Assembly: GCA_964035015.1 (NCBI GenBank)
Contig: OZ036007.1
Span: forward strand, 8,900,593 to 8,964,592
Length of the DNA stretch: 64,000 nt
Origin: Corallium rubrum
Taxonomy: Eukaryota > Cnidaria > Anthozoa > Scleralcyonacea > Coralliidae
Direction of reading: 5' to 3'
Below are positions 1 through 12,109 of this stretch, one piece after another. The number at the start of each line of letters is the position of its first letter. The first letter of the stretch is position 1. The notes beneath the pieces were generated by a model, which was not told the origin of the DNA, did not search any database, and was given only the letters and a program-made list of their open reading frames with translations. The position numbers were made by a program, and so were the translations under genes.

Positions 1-79
1 GTGAGTGAGTGAGTGAGTGAGTGAGTGAGTGAGTGAGCCTGCAGTCAGTCAGTCAGTCAGTCAGTCAGTCAGTCAGTCA

Positions 80-122
<43 letters not shown>

Positions 123-340
123 GGTCGGTCGGTCGGTCGGTCGGTCGGTCGGTCGGTCGGTCGGTCGGTCGGTCGGTCGGTCGGCCCCGGCCGGCCGGCC
201 GGCCGGCCAGCCGGCCAGTCAGTCAGTCAGTCAGTCAGTCAGTCAGTCAGTCAGTCAGTCAGTCAGTCAGTCAGTCAGTCAGTCAGTCAGTCAGTCAGTC
301 AGTCAGTCAGTCAGTCAATCAGTCAGTCAGTTGGTCTCTC
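1..340. repeat. Compound tetranucleotide microsatellite
   Basis: A run of GTGA units is followed by AGTC, AGCC, GGTC and GGCC blocks and then a second long AGTC block. Neighbouring blocks differ by single-base steps, as expected for slippage plus point change. Long Ser-Gln-Val open frames here are repeat artefacts. Confidence 0.95.
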
Positions 341-1330
341 GTGTGCTTTTTCCAGTTCTGTACAGGTTCTCTAGTTTTCCTCCCTCAGTAAAATCAACAC
401 CTACATATCTTAGCTGCGCTCCATTGTCTGACATATATCGTATGGCGACTGCCAGAAGCGCCATTCTGATATGCCTTCGACTCGGCCACGTTGATTTGCG
501 TCCTCCGCAATTCAGCCACTGGCTGCAAGTAAGGATGATTAGCCCCTCGCTCTTTTCCTATCCTTTATACGTGTTTTTATCTTAATTCATCTATTAAGCC
601 CCCCCCCCCTGGAAATTGCTATTTTTTTGCATTTTGGAGCCATCAGCAGGGGGAGTATTAGATGGAACGTCTTAATAAAGACAAAGCTCCCAAGTCAGAG
701 ATGAAAAACCCTGAAATCTAAAACGAAATATCGCCGCCGGTATAAAGTGTGTTGACAGAAGAATTACTACAACAAACAAGTTGCATGCAACCATGACAGC
801 AGTCAACTACCACCGGTATATTTATATAGCAATATACGGATATTTTTGTATTTTTATTGCCAAAAATATACTCTAAACAAACTGCTTGGGTTATTTTAAC
901 CTTATATATGTGTGGTCTGCCATTGTTCAGCTTGTGGTAAATTACATAATCTTTATGGTTTGGTTTTTCGGTATGTTAACGCTTCATAATCAAAGTCATA
1001 TAGGCATGGTGTTCCGTAGATGTTTTTGTAGCTCAAATGCTAAAAAAAATGTTCCCGAGCCCTAGACAAGGATCGAACCTACACGCTCTAGCCACTGAAA
1101 GAAAGTTCATAGTCATACGTGCTTCAGTCCTAAACTGTAGGCGCGTTAGCGTACAAGATGTAGTTGGCATGTACAGTAGTGCATATGCATGGTATAATGG
1201 TATACTGTGACAGACATTATAGTCACGCTGAAATCCTCAGAAAATGCTTTTGAGCCCCTACATACAGAAATCGAAAATCGAACCTGCATGGCCAGTTAAA
1301 CCATTCTATTTCACCTCATGTTTAACGTCT
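341..1330. other. No gene recognised; one coding-like stretch
   Basis: Around 416-530 both strands are open. The plus strand reads from an ATG at 442 to a good donor (CTGCAA/GTAAGG) near 529. The minus strand has an acceptor-like ACTTGCAG at the same place. The stretch could be an exon on either strand; I recognise no family. The rest is AT-rich with short repeats. Confidence 0.3.
1051..1101 (-). mobile_element. tRNA-derived SINE remnant
   Basis: On the minus strand a box-A-like GTGGCTAGAGCG is followed by a clear box B, GGTTCGATCC. The spacing is too short for a working tRNA, so this is probably a deleted SINE head. It is related to the better copy at 4945-5018. Confidence 0.45.
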
Positions 1331-1331
1331 A

Positions 1332-1516
1332 GCACATTACATTAACCTACATTACATTACATTGCATTACATTGCATTGCATTACATTGCATTACATTAC
1401 ATTACATTACATTACATTACATTACATTACATTACATTACATTACATTACATTACATTACATTACATTACATTACATTACATTACACATTACACATTACA
1501 TTACACATTACATTAG
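1332..1516. repeat. ATTAC pentanucleotide microsatellite
   Basis: Near-perfect ATTAC units run for about 180 bp with occasional ATTGC variants and an ACATT tail. Open frames through it are artefacts. Confidence 0.95.
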
Positions 1517-1616
1517 CCTATTACAGTAACACAACTTTCAACTTTCCCCAAAAATTGTACCAAGGCTATTCTCACACCAGTCTTTTCCAAAGTGGACTAT
1601 TGCTATACTACGGTAT

Positions 1617-1977
1617 GTAACACCGCTGCCAAACGTTTGCGCATGCGTGAATTCACTAGAGTAAACATTGCAAGAGAAGTGGGAACTAGCCGTGGCGACA
1701 ACAACCAGACAGTGAAGACTAAGTAAGACTCGACTATTCATTTGTGTTTTTAAAAAGGGTAAAGAAAATTACGATGGGGTAAATTAGGAATGTGTTACAA
1801 TATTGACAAAGAAGCTATGTACAAATTACCTACCTTATCTTTTTGGTAGTATGCTTATAATTTTAACTTTTGTGTCGGACTCTCGGACCAGTCTAAATAT
1901 TTCAGTGTTTTCCCGCTCTTTTTTTGAGGACGAGCTCGGACGTCGCGCATGCGCTAAACGTTTGGCAGCGGTGTTAC
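1617..1977. mobile_element. MITE family A, copy 1
   Basis: The ends are inverted: GTAACACCGCTGCCAAACG on the left and its near-complement on the right, next to a GCGCATGCG motif. A second copy lies in opposite orientation at 7464-7843 with recognisable internal sequence. There is no transposase. The superfamily is not assigned because no target duplication is clear. Confidence 0.8.
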
Positions 1978-2215
1978 TGTATGTACTATGTACAAATCCT
2001 TACTTGATAGCCACATTGCCTATCTCCTGTAAGCTCCGTGTGATCAGCCTAGTTTCCAGGCGTTAAGGAGAAGCCACGCGGGTCCTACAATTCTGCTTAT
2101 CCACTAAGGAATCGTCCACTCCCTGAGAGCTTGCGTCAACAACATCTTTTCTTTCTTTTTTCATTCAATTACTAATTAACGAGACAAATAAAAGTGTAAT
2201 TACAGGGGCAGTAAT

Positions 2216-3210
2216 TATCAGTCAATTCCAATTGTGCCCATCCCCCCCGGGCCAACACCTGGGCATTAGACATTTTGGAGAAAAAATTGACCATGTCCCC
2301 ACCCCAAGGAAAGACATAGTGTGCCAATGCCCCACCCCTGAGCAACAAATTCAGGTCTAAACCCCAAATAAAAACACAGATAAATCGCTTCAAATCAACT
2401 CAAGTATAGGCGTAGAGTATGGGGGAGGGGGGGGGGGGGGACTGAGGGGCTTTAGCCCCCGAAGAAATCTCAATGGGGGGCTGAGCCCCCCCCCCCGAAA
2501 TTTTGCAGCAACTGACTCATCAATCACCATTCACAAATTATAGGTTACTGGTTAGGCTAAAGTAACTGTTACAGCCTCATTCCTGTCAGCCAAAAGCACC
2601 CATATATACAGTACAGTGATAAGTCAGCCCAGTAAACACAACATCGAAAAATTGTTGAAATGTGTTGTATATTAACTAGTTTTTATGACATTTCATGCCC
2701 TTCAATGTTCTTAACAATCACCCCTCAGAATGCAGAAAATGGCATTTCCAAGACTCTAAATTTCAAAAATTTCCGAGGGGGCATGCCCCCGAATCCCCCT
2801 AGAAGTGTCTCTTTTTGTAAACGCCCCCCACGAGAAAATTCTTAGAAAGGCCCTGTTCAGCACTTCAGCCCCCTGGACGAAAACAAAACTCTACACCTAT
2901 GAACTCAAGAAGCACACAAATAGAAAACAACACATCATGAACTCAAGGTAATGCCATTTTATTGAAATATTTGTTGTATTTTATGAAACCTTATATTTCA
3001 AATATATTTCCGTTAAAATGCCCGCACGGCGCCAGCCACAACTTGAGCTTGGGCTGCCTGTGGTGCGAATTGGACATAGTTTCCCACAGTACATGCAAGT
3101 GTGAATGTTCCAAATGTGCTTCTGGCGATAGCCCGACCCCCGGGATTAGCAAAAATGGTGAATGCCCGGGGGTGGTCCGGGGGGATGGGCACAGCTGGAA
3201 TTGGCTGATA
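2216..3210. mobile_element. MITE family B, copy 1, interrupted
   Basis: The ends TATCAGTCAATTCC and GGAATTGGCTGATA are inverted. The same element without the interruption is at 23816-24322. The internal 2405-2901 segment is a later insertion. Two CCCGGG-rich motifs lie inside the right arm. Confidence 0.8.
2405..2901. mobile_element. hAT-type MITE nested in family B
   Basis: The TIRs are TATAGGCGTAGAGT and ACTCTACACCTATG. They are flanked by a perfect 8-bp duplication AACTCAAG (2397-2404 and 2902-2909). The empty site is present once in the sister copy near 24007. 8-bp duplications are characteristic of the hAT superfamily. No transposase is encoded. Confidence 0.85.
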
Positions 3211-3277
3211 CATAAGATGGAAAATCTTAATTAAGTGTAAATATTCGAGCTAGTTTATTCATAAAAATTTTCTGACT

Positions 3278-3785
3278 TCATTAACTCATTAATAATTCAT
3301 GAACGAAATTGAAACTTTGCATATTGCTACAGTTCATGCAACTAAACATGAAAGACAAGTTTCAAGTGATTTTGATCAGTAATCTTAAAAATATTCACGA
3401 TTTTCGAATATGTTAATTCGTGAAAAAACGAACCATAAGTTATCTCATTTGAATATCACATAAGTCTAAATATCTCAAGAACTAAGTAAAATATGAAAAA
3501 GCTGTAAATTGATATTCTCCATCATTTTAAGAGCACTTTCAAATAAGACAAACTTACTTTTCGTTTCATATACACTTTAACCAGCTTGGCTGTATTTAGA
3601 CACCGGAAGACGGACACTGACGAGTGTTGAATATAGCTTCTCAAACGAATCAATATTTTAAGAGAAAATCGACCAGTAAATTAAGTTAGCTAAATTTCAC
3701 CGTGATCTGCTTGCGATTTCTAAATACTGATTAAATAGTGATCTCTTTTGAATTTCCTCATGAATTATTAATGAGTTTGAGAATT
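3278..3785. repeat. Foldback AT-rich repeat
   Basis: ACTCATTAATAATTCATGA on the left is mirrored by TCATGAATTATTAATGAGT on the right. The same motif ends foldback elements near 21480, 36850 and 62140, so this is a dispersed family. There is no coding content. Confidence 0.6.
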
Positions 3786-4154
3786 TCATAATATCACTTC
3801 GGAAATTATAAACGTATAATTAAATGACTCAACAAATTTTGGATTCATACAGACGTTTACCCCTGCAAAGAGTCACACAAGGCCCGCTGTCAGAAACGGG
3901 GATTCGGTACGTTTGACTGTCTGTGGGTAACTTTCCCCAAAAACTGAAAAACAAACACTTTGAATTGTGCTATCTTTCAACAGTGGCGCCGTGCTGTTCT
4001 AGACGCTGGTTAATATGTACACTACATCTATATCTCAGCTTCATTCTAGCTTGCGCGCCAAGAGATCTATAGCAACTGCATTCACTGCTTTATTTGCGCA
4101 ACTTCAATTCGCTATTTTGTATCTCCGAAGAGAACTCTGTTCTACGCTTGAAAA

Positions 4155-7100
4155 ATGATTCAGAAAGCTACTCTCGTTTTTACGCTTATTTGCGCAACCA
4201 TTTTGGCCTCTTCTACGGCGTATTACTCGACACGATGGCACGGCGGCTATAGTCGGTATAGTACGCGCCGAAGGCCTCGTCGTCGTCCTTTGGATACGGG
4301 TTACATGGATACGGCAAGAAAAGCAATCATGACGCTGCTAAAGGAGAAAGGAATCAAAGCAAACAACAAATTTACTCGGGCGATCGACGACATTGAGAAG
4401 ACTGTGGCGACATTACAAGGACACGGCCGAAAGTACAGGTACAACACAAAAAGTATTGCTAAGTTCAGAGAGATTACGGAACGAGCCGCAAAGTCGGGGG
4501 ATCTGGAGAGCTTTCGGGAGGCTTTGGGGAGAGCAATCTTTGCTAATCTAACGGCAAAGGCGTACGAGATAAAAAACAAAGCAACAGTAAGCAGTACCAA
4601 TGGAGCAACGTCAGCGCTGCTGGATGGTGCTAAAGCGTTTTTAAAGGATATCAAAAACCAGATAGGTGATGACAGCTTCAACGAGCTTATTAGCATCGAT
4701 GGGGAGGTAAACAGTTTTGAAAAATATTTTTCGATACTAAATAATGCATGGTGATTGTATTTTCACGATTAGTTTACAATTATCATGAAAACATTCCAGT
4801 CAGTTATTTTGCCCTAAAAACGCTCGGATTCCAATAAGTAATAATAACTCAATTAACCAACGCTTGTATACTTGGCACTTTCAGCTTGGAGTTCGTAAGC
4901 TTTAGTTAGTTCTTGCTGTATAAGCTGCTGTTAGATGTTAAAATTCTAGACAGGACTCAAACCATTGCAACCTTCCGAATGCCAGCCAGACGCTCTAACC
5001 ATTGAGACACTAGCGCCTGTATTCAAAAAGCTCACACTCAATGAGTGGCCCCTCACACTCAGTAAGTGCAACTCAACACTCATTGAGTCTCACGTACCCT
5101 CACTGAGTATGAGACTACACTCACTCTCTGAGTGAGTTAGAATGGTTAGAGAGTGAGTGAGTGTAATCTTGAATGGTTAGAGAGTGAGTGAGTGAGTGAG
5201 TGAGTGAGTGAGTGAGTGAGTGAGTGAGTGAGTGAGTGAGTGAGTGAGTGAGTGAGTGAGTGAGTGAGTGAGTGAGTGAGTGAGTGAGTGAGTGAGTGAG
5301 TGAGTGAGTGAGTGTAACCTTGAATGGTTAGAGAGTGAGTGTAGTCTTGAATGGTTAGAGAGTGAGTGTAGTCTTGAATGGTTAGAGAGTGAGTGTAGTC
5401 TTGAATTTAGAGAGTGAGTGTAGTCTTTAATTTAGAGAGTGAGTGTAACCTTGAATGGTTAGTGAGTGAGTGTAGTCTTGAATGGTTGGAGAGTGAGTGT
5501 AGTCTTGAATGGTTAGAGAGTGAGTGTAGTCTTGAATTTAGAGAGTGAGTGTAGTCTTGAATTTAGAGAGTGAGTGTAGTCTTGAATTTAGAGAGTGAGT
5601 GTAGTCTTTAATTTAGAGAGTGAGTGTAACCTTGAATGGTTAGTGAGTGAGTGTAGTCTTGAATGGTTAGAGAGTGAGTGTAGTCTTGAATGGTTAGAGA
5701 GTGAGTGTAGTCTTGAATGGTTAGAGAGTGAGTGTAGTCTTGAATTTAGAGAGTGAGTGTAGTCTTGAATTTAGAGAGTGAGTGTAGTCTTTAATTTAGA
5801 GAGTGAGTGTAACCTTGAATGGTTAGTGAGTGAGTGTAACCTTGAATGGTTAGAGAGTGAGTGTAACCTTGAATGGTTAGAGAGTGAGTGTAGTCTTGAA
5901 TGGTTAGAGAGTGAGTGTAGTCTTGAATGGTTAGAGAGTGAGTGTAGTCTTGAATGGTTAGAGAGTGAGTGTAACCTTGAATGGTTAGTGAGTGAGTGTA
6001 GTCTTGAATGGTAGGGTGAGTGGAGACTCATTGAGTGTTGAGTTGCACTGACTGAGTGTGAGTGAGCTTTTAGAATCCAGGCGTAGAACTCAGATGACAG
6101 ACCGAAGTTTTTTGCTTAGAATTACAGCTCGGAACGAGTTGAACCCACTGACCTCAGTGGTTGAACCCGCTGACCTCAGTGGTTGAACCCACTGACCTCA
6201 GTGGTTGAACCGCTGACCTCAGTGGTTGAACCCACTGACCTCAGTGGTTGAACCGCTGACCTCAGTGGTTGAACCGCTGACCTCAGTGGTTGAACCCACT
6301 GACCTCAGTGGTTGAACCGCACGTGTCTCCCAAGTACTTGTTTGGCTACAAGTTATATGGCCAGCGGTTTTCCGTGCCAAAGTCGATCTCTGGCAATGTT
6401 GACTAAACAAAAACGTTCGAGGTCTCATATCGTTGTAAAAACAAATCTTCCCTAAAATACCTACGGTCTCGTGGGGAATTATTTGCGTCAGTTTGAGTTC
6501 CTTCATCAAAGGTTGAGGGAAGCTAGGTATAGATATGTTGCCCACCTATGCAGAATTTTATTACAATGAGAGGATGTTTTTCTCAGTTCCCACGAGGCTT
6601 AACTAAAGGGTATTTGTTTACTTTACCTCCACGATACGGGCAGTAATCAACAACATATATTGAAAGTTGCTATCTTTAGACTTTTGCGGTTTCCGCTTCA
6701 TTATATACAGTAATGCCCAGCTAGTTGTTGGAACAACATGCGACACACTTGTTTGATTATACAGTGTAACAACTTAATTGTTGGAAACAATTTATTTTTC
6801 TCGTTCTTAAATTAAGTTTACTGACGGAGTTTTGTTATGACAGTAAACATTGTTATATAGCTAGAGTCTCACTGGATGCAACGATGACTGTCATTGGTTA
6901 GTTTGTGGTCACATGACCTTAGCTAAATTTCAATGTCTACCGAGCGGGCAATAATTGAGAACTTATTGCCTGCTCGGTCAATAAGTTTTCAATTGTTGCC
7001 CACTAGAACTTGAACTCTTCACGGCATCCTATAAACAAAAGCTTGTTTGGTACGAAAAAAATAATATTTATGGGTCTTTAAAGCATGTGTGAAGATTAAC

Positions 7101-10100
7101 TGAAGAAATGTATTGCTGTTCTTTTGTTTTGAGACTTATATTTGTTTGGTTGAAGTGAAATTACGGAGGCAGGCGAAATGTTTTGGTAAGTTAATAGCGT
7201 TTGTCTTTTGTGTACTTTCCAAGATAAACGTCGAAATTATTCAGCGAAACTCAAGCTATATAACAAAATACTTAATGTCTGCTCGAGTCTCGATGTTTCC
7301 CTCGACTTCGTCTCGGGAAATATCAAGACTCTCGGGAAAACAAAACTATAACTGTTTCCCTCGGGAGCAGACATTAAGTGTATAGTATTTAGAATTGATT
7401 TAAGTCAGTCCCAGAGCCTTCGTTTGAGATTGTAGTTTCCCCAGTTAAATCTATTAACTAGTGACACCTCTGCCAAACGTTTTGCGCATGCGCGACGTGC
7501 GAGCTCGTCCTCAGAAAAAGAGCGGGAAAACACTGAAATATTTGGATTGGTCCGAGAGTCCGACACAAAAGTTAAAATTATAAGCATACTACCGAAAAGA
7601 TAAGGTAGATAATTTGTGCATGGCTTCTTTGTCAATATTGTAACATATTCTGAAATTACCCCTTCGTAATTTTCATGACCCTTTTTTAAAAACACAAATG
7701 AATAGTCGAGTCTTACTTAGTCTTCACTGTCTGGTTGTTGTCGCCACGGCTAGTTCCCACTTCTCTTGCAATGTTTACTCTAGCAAATTCACGCATGTGC
7801 AGCGGGAAATTTTGGCAGCATGTCAAATTTGGCAGTGGTGTTGTGCCACCCATAATTCAAAGACGCTCGGTTCTCACTTATGAGGTGAGTGTTCCTGGGC
7901 CGAGCTCATATAAACATTGCCCTACATAGTTTTTTTACATTTTAGGTGACTCTGGTATTCGTGATTGATACAACGGGAAGTATGGCTGGTGATATCAAGG
8001 CCGCTAAAGCAGTTGTGACAGAAATAATCAAATACGAGCGAGAAGTTCCTGTCAGCTTTATCTTGTCACCGTTTAACGATCCAGGTAACTAGATCTTAGC
8101 CTCAAACTCATCCCCAGCCTGCCTGCCCCCTTTTTCTGGTCAGGTAAAAGAGGGCCCGCGACTAAACCTCCCTAAACGCCAGAATTATATATTCTCACTC
8201 TTTACGTTTCTCTCTGACGAAGGGCCTTCGCTCGAAACGGTAGACTCCTACGTTCTCTGTTTCGGCGGTATATCTAACCTTACTATATTTCGATTGTTGT
8301 TTCTACACTGCCTACGCAGCACGCTATCCGAACTACGTTGCGAGGTAGATACAAATTTAATTCGGCAATTTGTTTCTGCTTAACCAAGTATCTATTATTA
8401 TATTCTATACAACAAAATAATCTTCTTCTCCGTGATTTTACCAAAGGAATTCAATTCAAAGCTTATTAAATTCGAACTTCACGGCGAACTTCACAATGAA
8501 CTTCGCGAACTTCCGTACCAAGTTCCCAACCTTCAACAGATGTTGAGAAACGAATTTCAAAAGCAAGTTGGAACGGACTATAATTGGACAACAGACTTTG
8601 CATGCATCGTGGTCTGTCCAAGATTGCCCAGCGTAAGCCGGAGTTCTAACAACCCAAGCGGGCTTGTAGGGATAGGATATCTTCGGAAATCTTGTGTTGC
8701 GGCCTGTTATACTGTGTTTAGAAAATTGTCTCGTTTGGAGTAGTTTTAAGGTGTTGTGGTGCGATTATACCTTCAAACAATAGTTTGAAGGTATGCCTGG
8801 TTCAAATTGTGCCTTCTGTGGTTGTGCGACCAGCAGAAAGTACGAACATTCGCTTTTTGAAATCCCGGCTGTTGGTGCAGCGCCGCAGCGGACGGTGAAG
8901 AAACGGGGTGTAGGTCTGCTGAGCGTGTAAGATAGAGTGAACACAGTATAACTGTAACATCTTCTTGAAAGTACACACCTTTTAGCTAACATACGTTTTT
9001 GGTATATACTTCTAGATGTCGGACCCATCACATCTCGCGACAAAGGAGACCTGCAACTGGCTGTTCAAGACATCGCTGCAATCAAGGTAAAAGGTGGCCG
9101 CGACTGTCCTGAAATGGCTTTTGAGGGAATGCTACAGGCTCTTTATTACGGTCCAATGCCCGGTTCTGCTATGTACGTCTTCACTGACGCCTCGGCAAAG
9201 GACGATACTGAAGATAACATCGAAACCGTTAAAGCACTGGCGATCGATCTCGGTATTCCAATTTACTTCTTCACGAAAGGAGACTGCGAGAAGAGTCTGA
9301 GTGGCTTCAAGTCAGTCGCTCAAGACACTGGCGGGTTTATGTTCGAGTTACAGAGCGACAGACAGATAGAACGGATGTCAAACTTTGTGAAACAGAACTT
9401 GAAAGGTGGTGCGACATTGGCGGCTAATAACGCGCAGGATACGAACACGGATAAGAAGTATAAGATTGCAGTAGATGATTCCATTCGGACGCTTGTTGTC
9501 ACAATAACTATGAGTAATCCATCTGATTCCATCAAATTTATAGCGCCACAAAATCTCCAACAAGATGTTACAAAAACTGACCTTGAGTTGGTGCTTATAT
9601 TCGAGGTGACGAATCCCACGCCAGGGACCTGGACACTGGTTATGCCGCTGGAAGCTGGAGACCATGATTATTCTGTGAGAACTATCTGTAAAGTGAACAT
9701 TGATTTTAGCCATTATTATTTCAAGTATGTGCCGAGAAAAGATGAAAAGCACCTTCCGGTTGGTCATCCTTTGCTTGGTAAGTAAATTTAGTGCCACATC
9801 AGTACAAGAGGTAAAACGCTATAGAATTAGACAACAAGGAGGAAGGAAGGAAGGAAGGAAGGAAGGAAGGAAGGAAGGAAGGAAGGAAGGAAGGAAGGAA
9901 GGAAGGAAGGAAGGAAGGAAGGAAGGAAGGAAGGAAGGAAGGAAGGAAGGAAGGAAGGAAGGAAGGAAGGAAGGAAGGAAGGAAGGAAGGAAGGAAGGAA
10001 GGAAGGAAGGAAGGAAGGAAGGAAGGAAGGAAGGAAGGAAGGAAGGAAGGAAGGAAGGAAGGAAGGAAGGAAGGAAGGAAGGAAGGAAGGAAGGAAGGAA

Positions 10101-10926
10101 GGAAGGAAGGAAGGAAGGAAGGAAGGAAGGAAGGAAGGAAGGAAGGAAGGAAGGAAGGAAGGAAGGAAGGAAGGAAGGAAGGAAGGGACAGATGGATGGA
10201 TGGATGGATGGATGGATGGATGGATGGATGGATGGATGGATGGATGGATGGATGGATGGATGGAAAGAAGGAAGGAAGGAAGGAAAGATGGATGGTTGGA
10301 CGGATGAATGAATGGAAGAAAATATGTATTTACGTTATATCTTTGATGTAGGTAAGGACGCCTTGGTGATGATTACAGTTTCTGAGATGGATCTTGTCGA
10401 TAGCGATTCACTACACCTCAAAGTGATTTACAAAAACGGTACCGAGGGAGGGAACTATAAAGTCCACAAAATCGGCGACAGCGGGAAGCGTTTTCGCGCC
10501 ACGATCCGACCACAGAAAGGACTATACAAACTGGAGCTTGTGGGAAAAACTAAAACCGGTCACGTGTTTACACGCTTGGCACAAACATTTGACGAAGCCA
10601 AACCGTTCCGCCTGCGTGTCGTGTTTGCCCGGAAATACACCTTACCACTGGGAAGAAATTCCACCTTAATCCTAAGTATCGATAACTTTTCTAGCGAAAC
10701 TACGTTCTTTAACGTCACGGATAGCTTTGGCTATGCATTGTACCCAGAGCCACAAGGTGTTGGAAACAGATACGGTCAATCGTCCGTTTTTAAGTTGAAG
10801 TTCCACGTCCCAGCCAATGACAAAAGAAACGTAAATAAAACTAACAGGGTGGTGATTAAATTAATCGGAGAAAAGTCGGGCATAACGAGCACACGCATTG
10901 TGCATCTCCTGGTCACACCAGATTAG
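4155..10926 (+). CDS. Secreted hemicentin-like von Willebrand factor A protein
   Basis: The model is join(4155-4706, 7946-8084, 9016-9777, 10352-10926), 675 residues; all junctions are GT-AG and in phase. Exon 1 gives a signal peptide (hydrophobic residues about 5-21), a basic patch near 38-44 (RRRPRRR) and a helical region. Exon 2 opens the VWA domain with FVIDTTGSM, a metal-site (MIDAS) motif of the hemicentin/VWA7 type. Exon 3 continues with GGRDCPEM and [12 protein letters not shown], closely resembling hemicentin VWA. The C-terminal part resembles the region after VWA in those proteins and includes N-glycosylation motifs. There are no Ig domains. Known relatives act in the extracellular matrix. 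Exons 2-4 are secure; joining exon 1 through the donor GAG/GTAAAC is inference. Unspliced, exon 1 stops at 4754 as a 199-residue protein. Confidence 0.72.
4945..5018 (-). mobile_element. tRNA-derived SINE head
   Basis: The minus strand reads CTCAATGGTTAGAGCG (box A) and then GGTTTGAGTCC (box B) at near-tRNA spacing. The acceptor stem is not well formed, so a SINE or tRNA pseudogene is likelier than a working tRNA. Confidence 0.55.
5040..6070. repeat. Minisatellite built on GAGTGAGTGTAGTCTTGAAT
   Basis: A GTGA core expands (5150-5310), then about 25-bp units follow, each containing GTAGTCTTGAATGGTTAGA or shorter variants. The block is bracketed by inverted CTCACACTCAATGAGT-like ends. It lies in the putative first intron of the VWA gene. 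Both strands are open here but only as Leu-Glu-Trp / Ser-Leu-Ser repeats. Confidence 0.9.
6135..6320. repeat. 22-bp minisatellite
   Basis: About eight units of TTGAACCCACTGACCTCAGT plus GG, some with a 2-bp deletion. It is adjacent to the previous array. Nothing is recognised between 6325 and 7460 apart from short AT-rich sequence. Confidence 0.9.
7464..7843. mobile_element. MITE family A, copy 2
   Basis: Reverse-orientation relative of 1617-1977, sharing the end ACACCTCTGCCAAACG, the internal GAGCTCGTCCTCA region and the far end GGCAGTGGTGT. It ends about 100 bp upstream of the VWA exon at 7946. Confidence 0.8.
8205..8345 (+). mobile_element. Penelope-type terminal fragment with decayed hammerhead motif
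   Basis: CTGACGA (8214-8220), a GGGC/GCUC hairpin and GAAA (8234-8237) form a hammerhead-type core. The palindromic ACGT expected after GAA is ACGG here, so cleavage is probably lost. The following block (GTTCTCTGTTTCGGC, then a TTTCGATTGTTGTTTCTACA stretch) recurs at 23.5-23.7 and 59.4-59.85 kb. It lies in a VWA-gene intron. Confidence 0.6.
9840..10310. repeat. GGAA then GGAT tetranucleotide arrays
   Basis: About 85 GGAA units (9840-10186) pass into about 19 GATG units and a short mixed tail. It lies in the last intron of the VWA gene, just upstream of the acceptor at 10351. Confidence 0.97.
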
Positions 10927-10929
10927 TAT

Positions 10930-11256
10930 GCTGGATAAACGATATTTTTATCGAAAGACATCTTGGTAGTATAAACGATATTTGTATAACAGTTTATATC
11001 CTTGCAGGATAAACGATATTTTTATCGAAAGACATCTTGGTAGTATAAACGATATTTGTATAACAGTTTATATCCTTGCAGGATAAACGATATTTTTATC
11101 GAAAGACATCTTGGTAGTATAAACGATATTTGTATAACAGTTTATATCTTTACAGGATAAACGATATTTTTATCGAAAGACATCTTGGTATAGTAAACAA
11201 TATTTGTATAACAGTTTATATCTTTGCAGGATAAACGATATTTTTATCTTTTAAAT
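10930..11256. repeat. 75-bp tandem repeat with AAACGATATTT motifs
   Basis: About four units, each with GGATAAACGATATTTTTATC and then a related AAACGATATTTGTATAAC. It directly follows the VWA stop codon. Detached copies lie at 11752-11880 and 22757-22835. Confidence 0.9.
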
Positions 11257-11751
11257 ATAGAAGAGGCGAAACCAGGATTCATAATTAAAATCGTAGACGT
11301 TCTCTGGTTTAAATATTTATTATTTACGAGCTTTCGGTTGCCAGTCTGCAGCCTTCAACGGGTTGGTTACAATGAATAGCACTGGTTTACAATTACTAAC
11401 ACAAAACAGATACATTGACTATAAAGACATAGTGACACTTCCGACCACGTGAAAAGATGAATAATTATTTACATTGATTTATAATAATATTTTGACAGTG
11501 TTTTTAAGCCTTTTTAAGTAAAAATCGATATTGTTCTGGCAAGTGTTTTGCATTATTGTCTGCGTTTTCTCTACATGCTGTATACCAAGATTCTAGAGTA
11601 GAGTCGATCTGTGTCGATAATTTGCGGTGTCTAAAATTTTTCCGTTAGAAAAGTCAATCCGGTGATCGTTTGCCCACGCATGATTAGAAATGTTGGATCC
11701 ATTTTTGCAGTTTTTTACGTTGCGTTCGTGTTCCTTTCTTCTTGTTTTAAA
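11257..11751. mobile_element. Insertion in the 75-bp repeat, with Penelope-like end
   Basis: The 75-bp repeat is broken at ATTTTTATC and resumes at ATTTTATC. The inserted minus strand contains ACCGAAAGCTCGTAAAT after a weak hairpin. That matches the 3' end layout of the Penelope copies at 16.5 and 21.1 kb, but the CTGATGA core is lost. Confidence 0.45.
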
Positions 11752-11966
11752 TTTTATCGAAAGACATCTTGGTAGTATAAACGATATTTGTATAACAGTT
11801 TATATCTTTTCAGGATAAACGATATTTTTATCGAAAGACATCTTGGTATAATAAACGATATTTGTATAACAGTTTTTGTATCTGCGCAACGCGCAGATAT
11901 ATTGCTATCGTGTTGTGTGTTTGTTTGTTTGTTTGTTTGTTTGTTTGTTTTGTGTGTGTGTGTGTT
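11752..11966. repeat. Detached 75-bp repeat units plus GTTT microsatellite
   Basis: Two further units of the 75-bp repeat are followed by about eight GTTT units and a GT run (11915-11966). Confidence 0.9.
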
Positions 11967-12109
11967 AACTTTTTGGTGTAACCGCTGACCTATGTGTGCA
12001 GTAGTGACTGTTTATATTTCCTCGCCATGTTGTATGAACTAAGGAGCGAGACGAAGAACAACATTATTTTCGAAGAAAGTCAATTGCAAATTTTGTAATG
12101 CTGTATGAT

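Noticed and set aside
29-391. Two overlapping Ser/Val/Gln frames at the left end
   Set aside because: They are translations of AGTC/GGTC repeats, not genes.
4301-4696. Minus-strand 131-codon frame opposite VWA exon 1
   Set aside because: Shadow frame; the plus strand has a signal peptide and an in-phase splice site.
4945-5018. Functional tRNA gene
   Set aside because: Box A and B are present but the acceptor stem does not pair; called a SINE head instead.
9700-10311. 203-codon Lys-Glu-Gly-Arg frame
   Set aside because: Produced by the GGAA/GGAT arrays.
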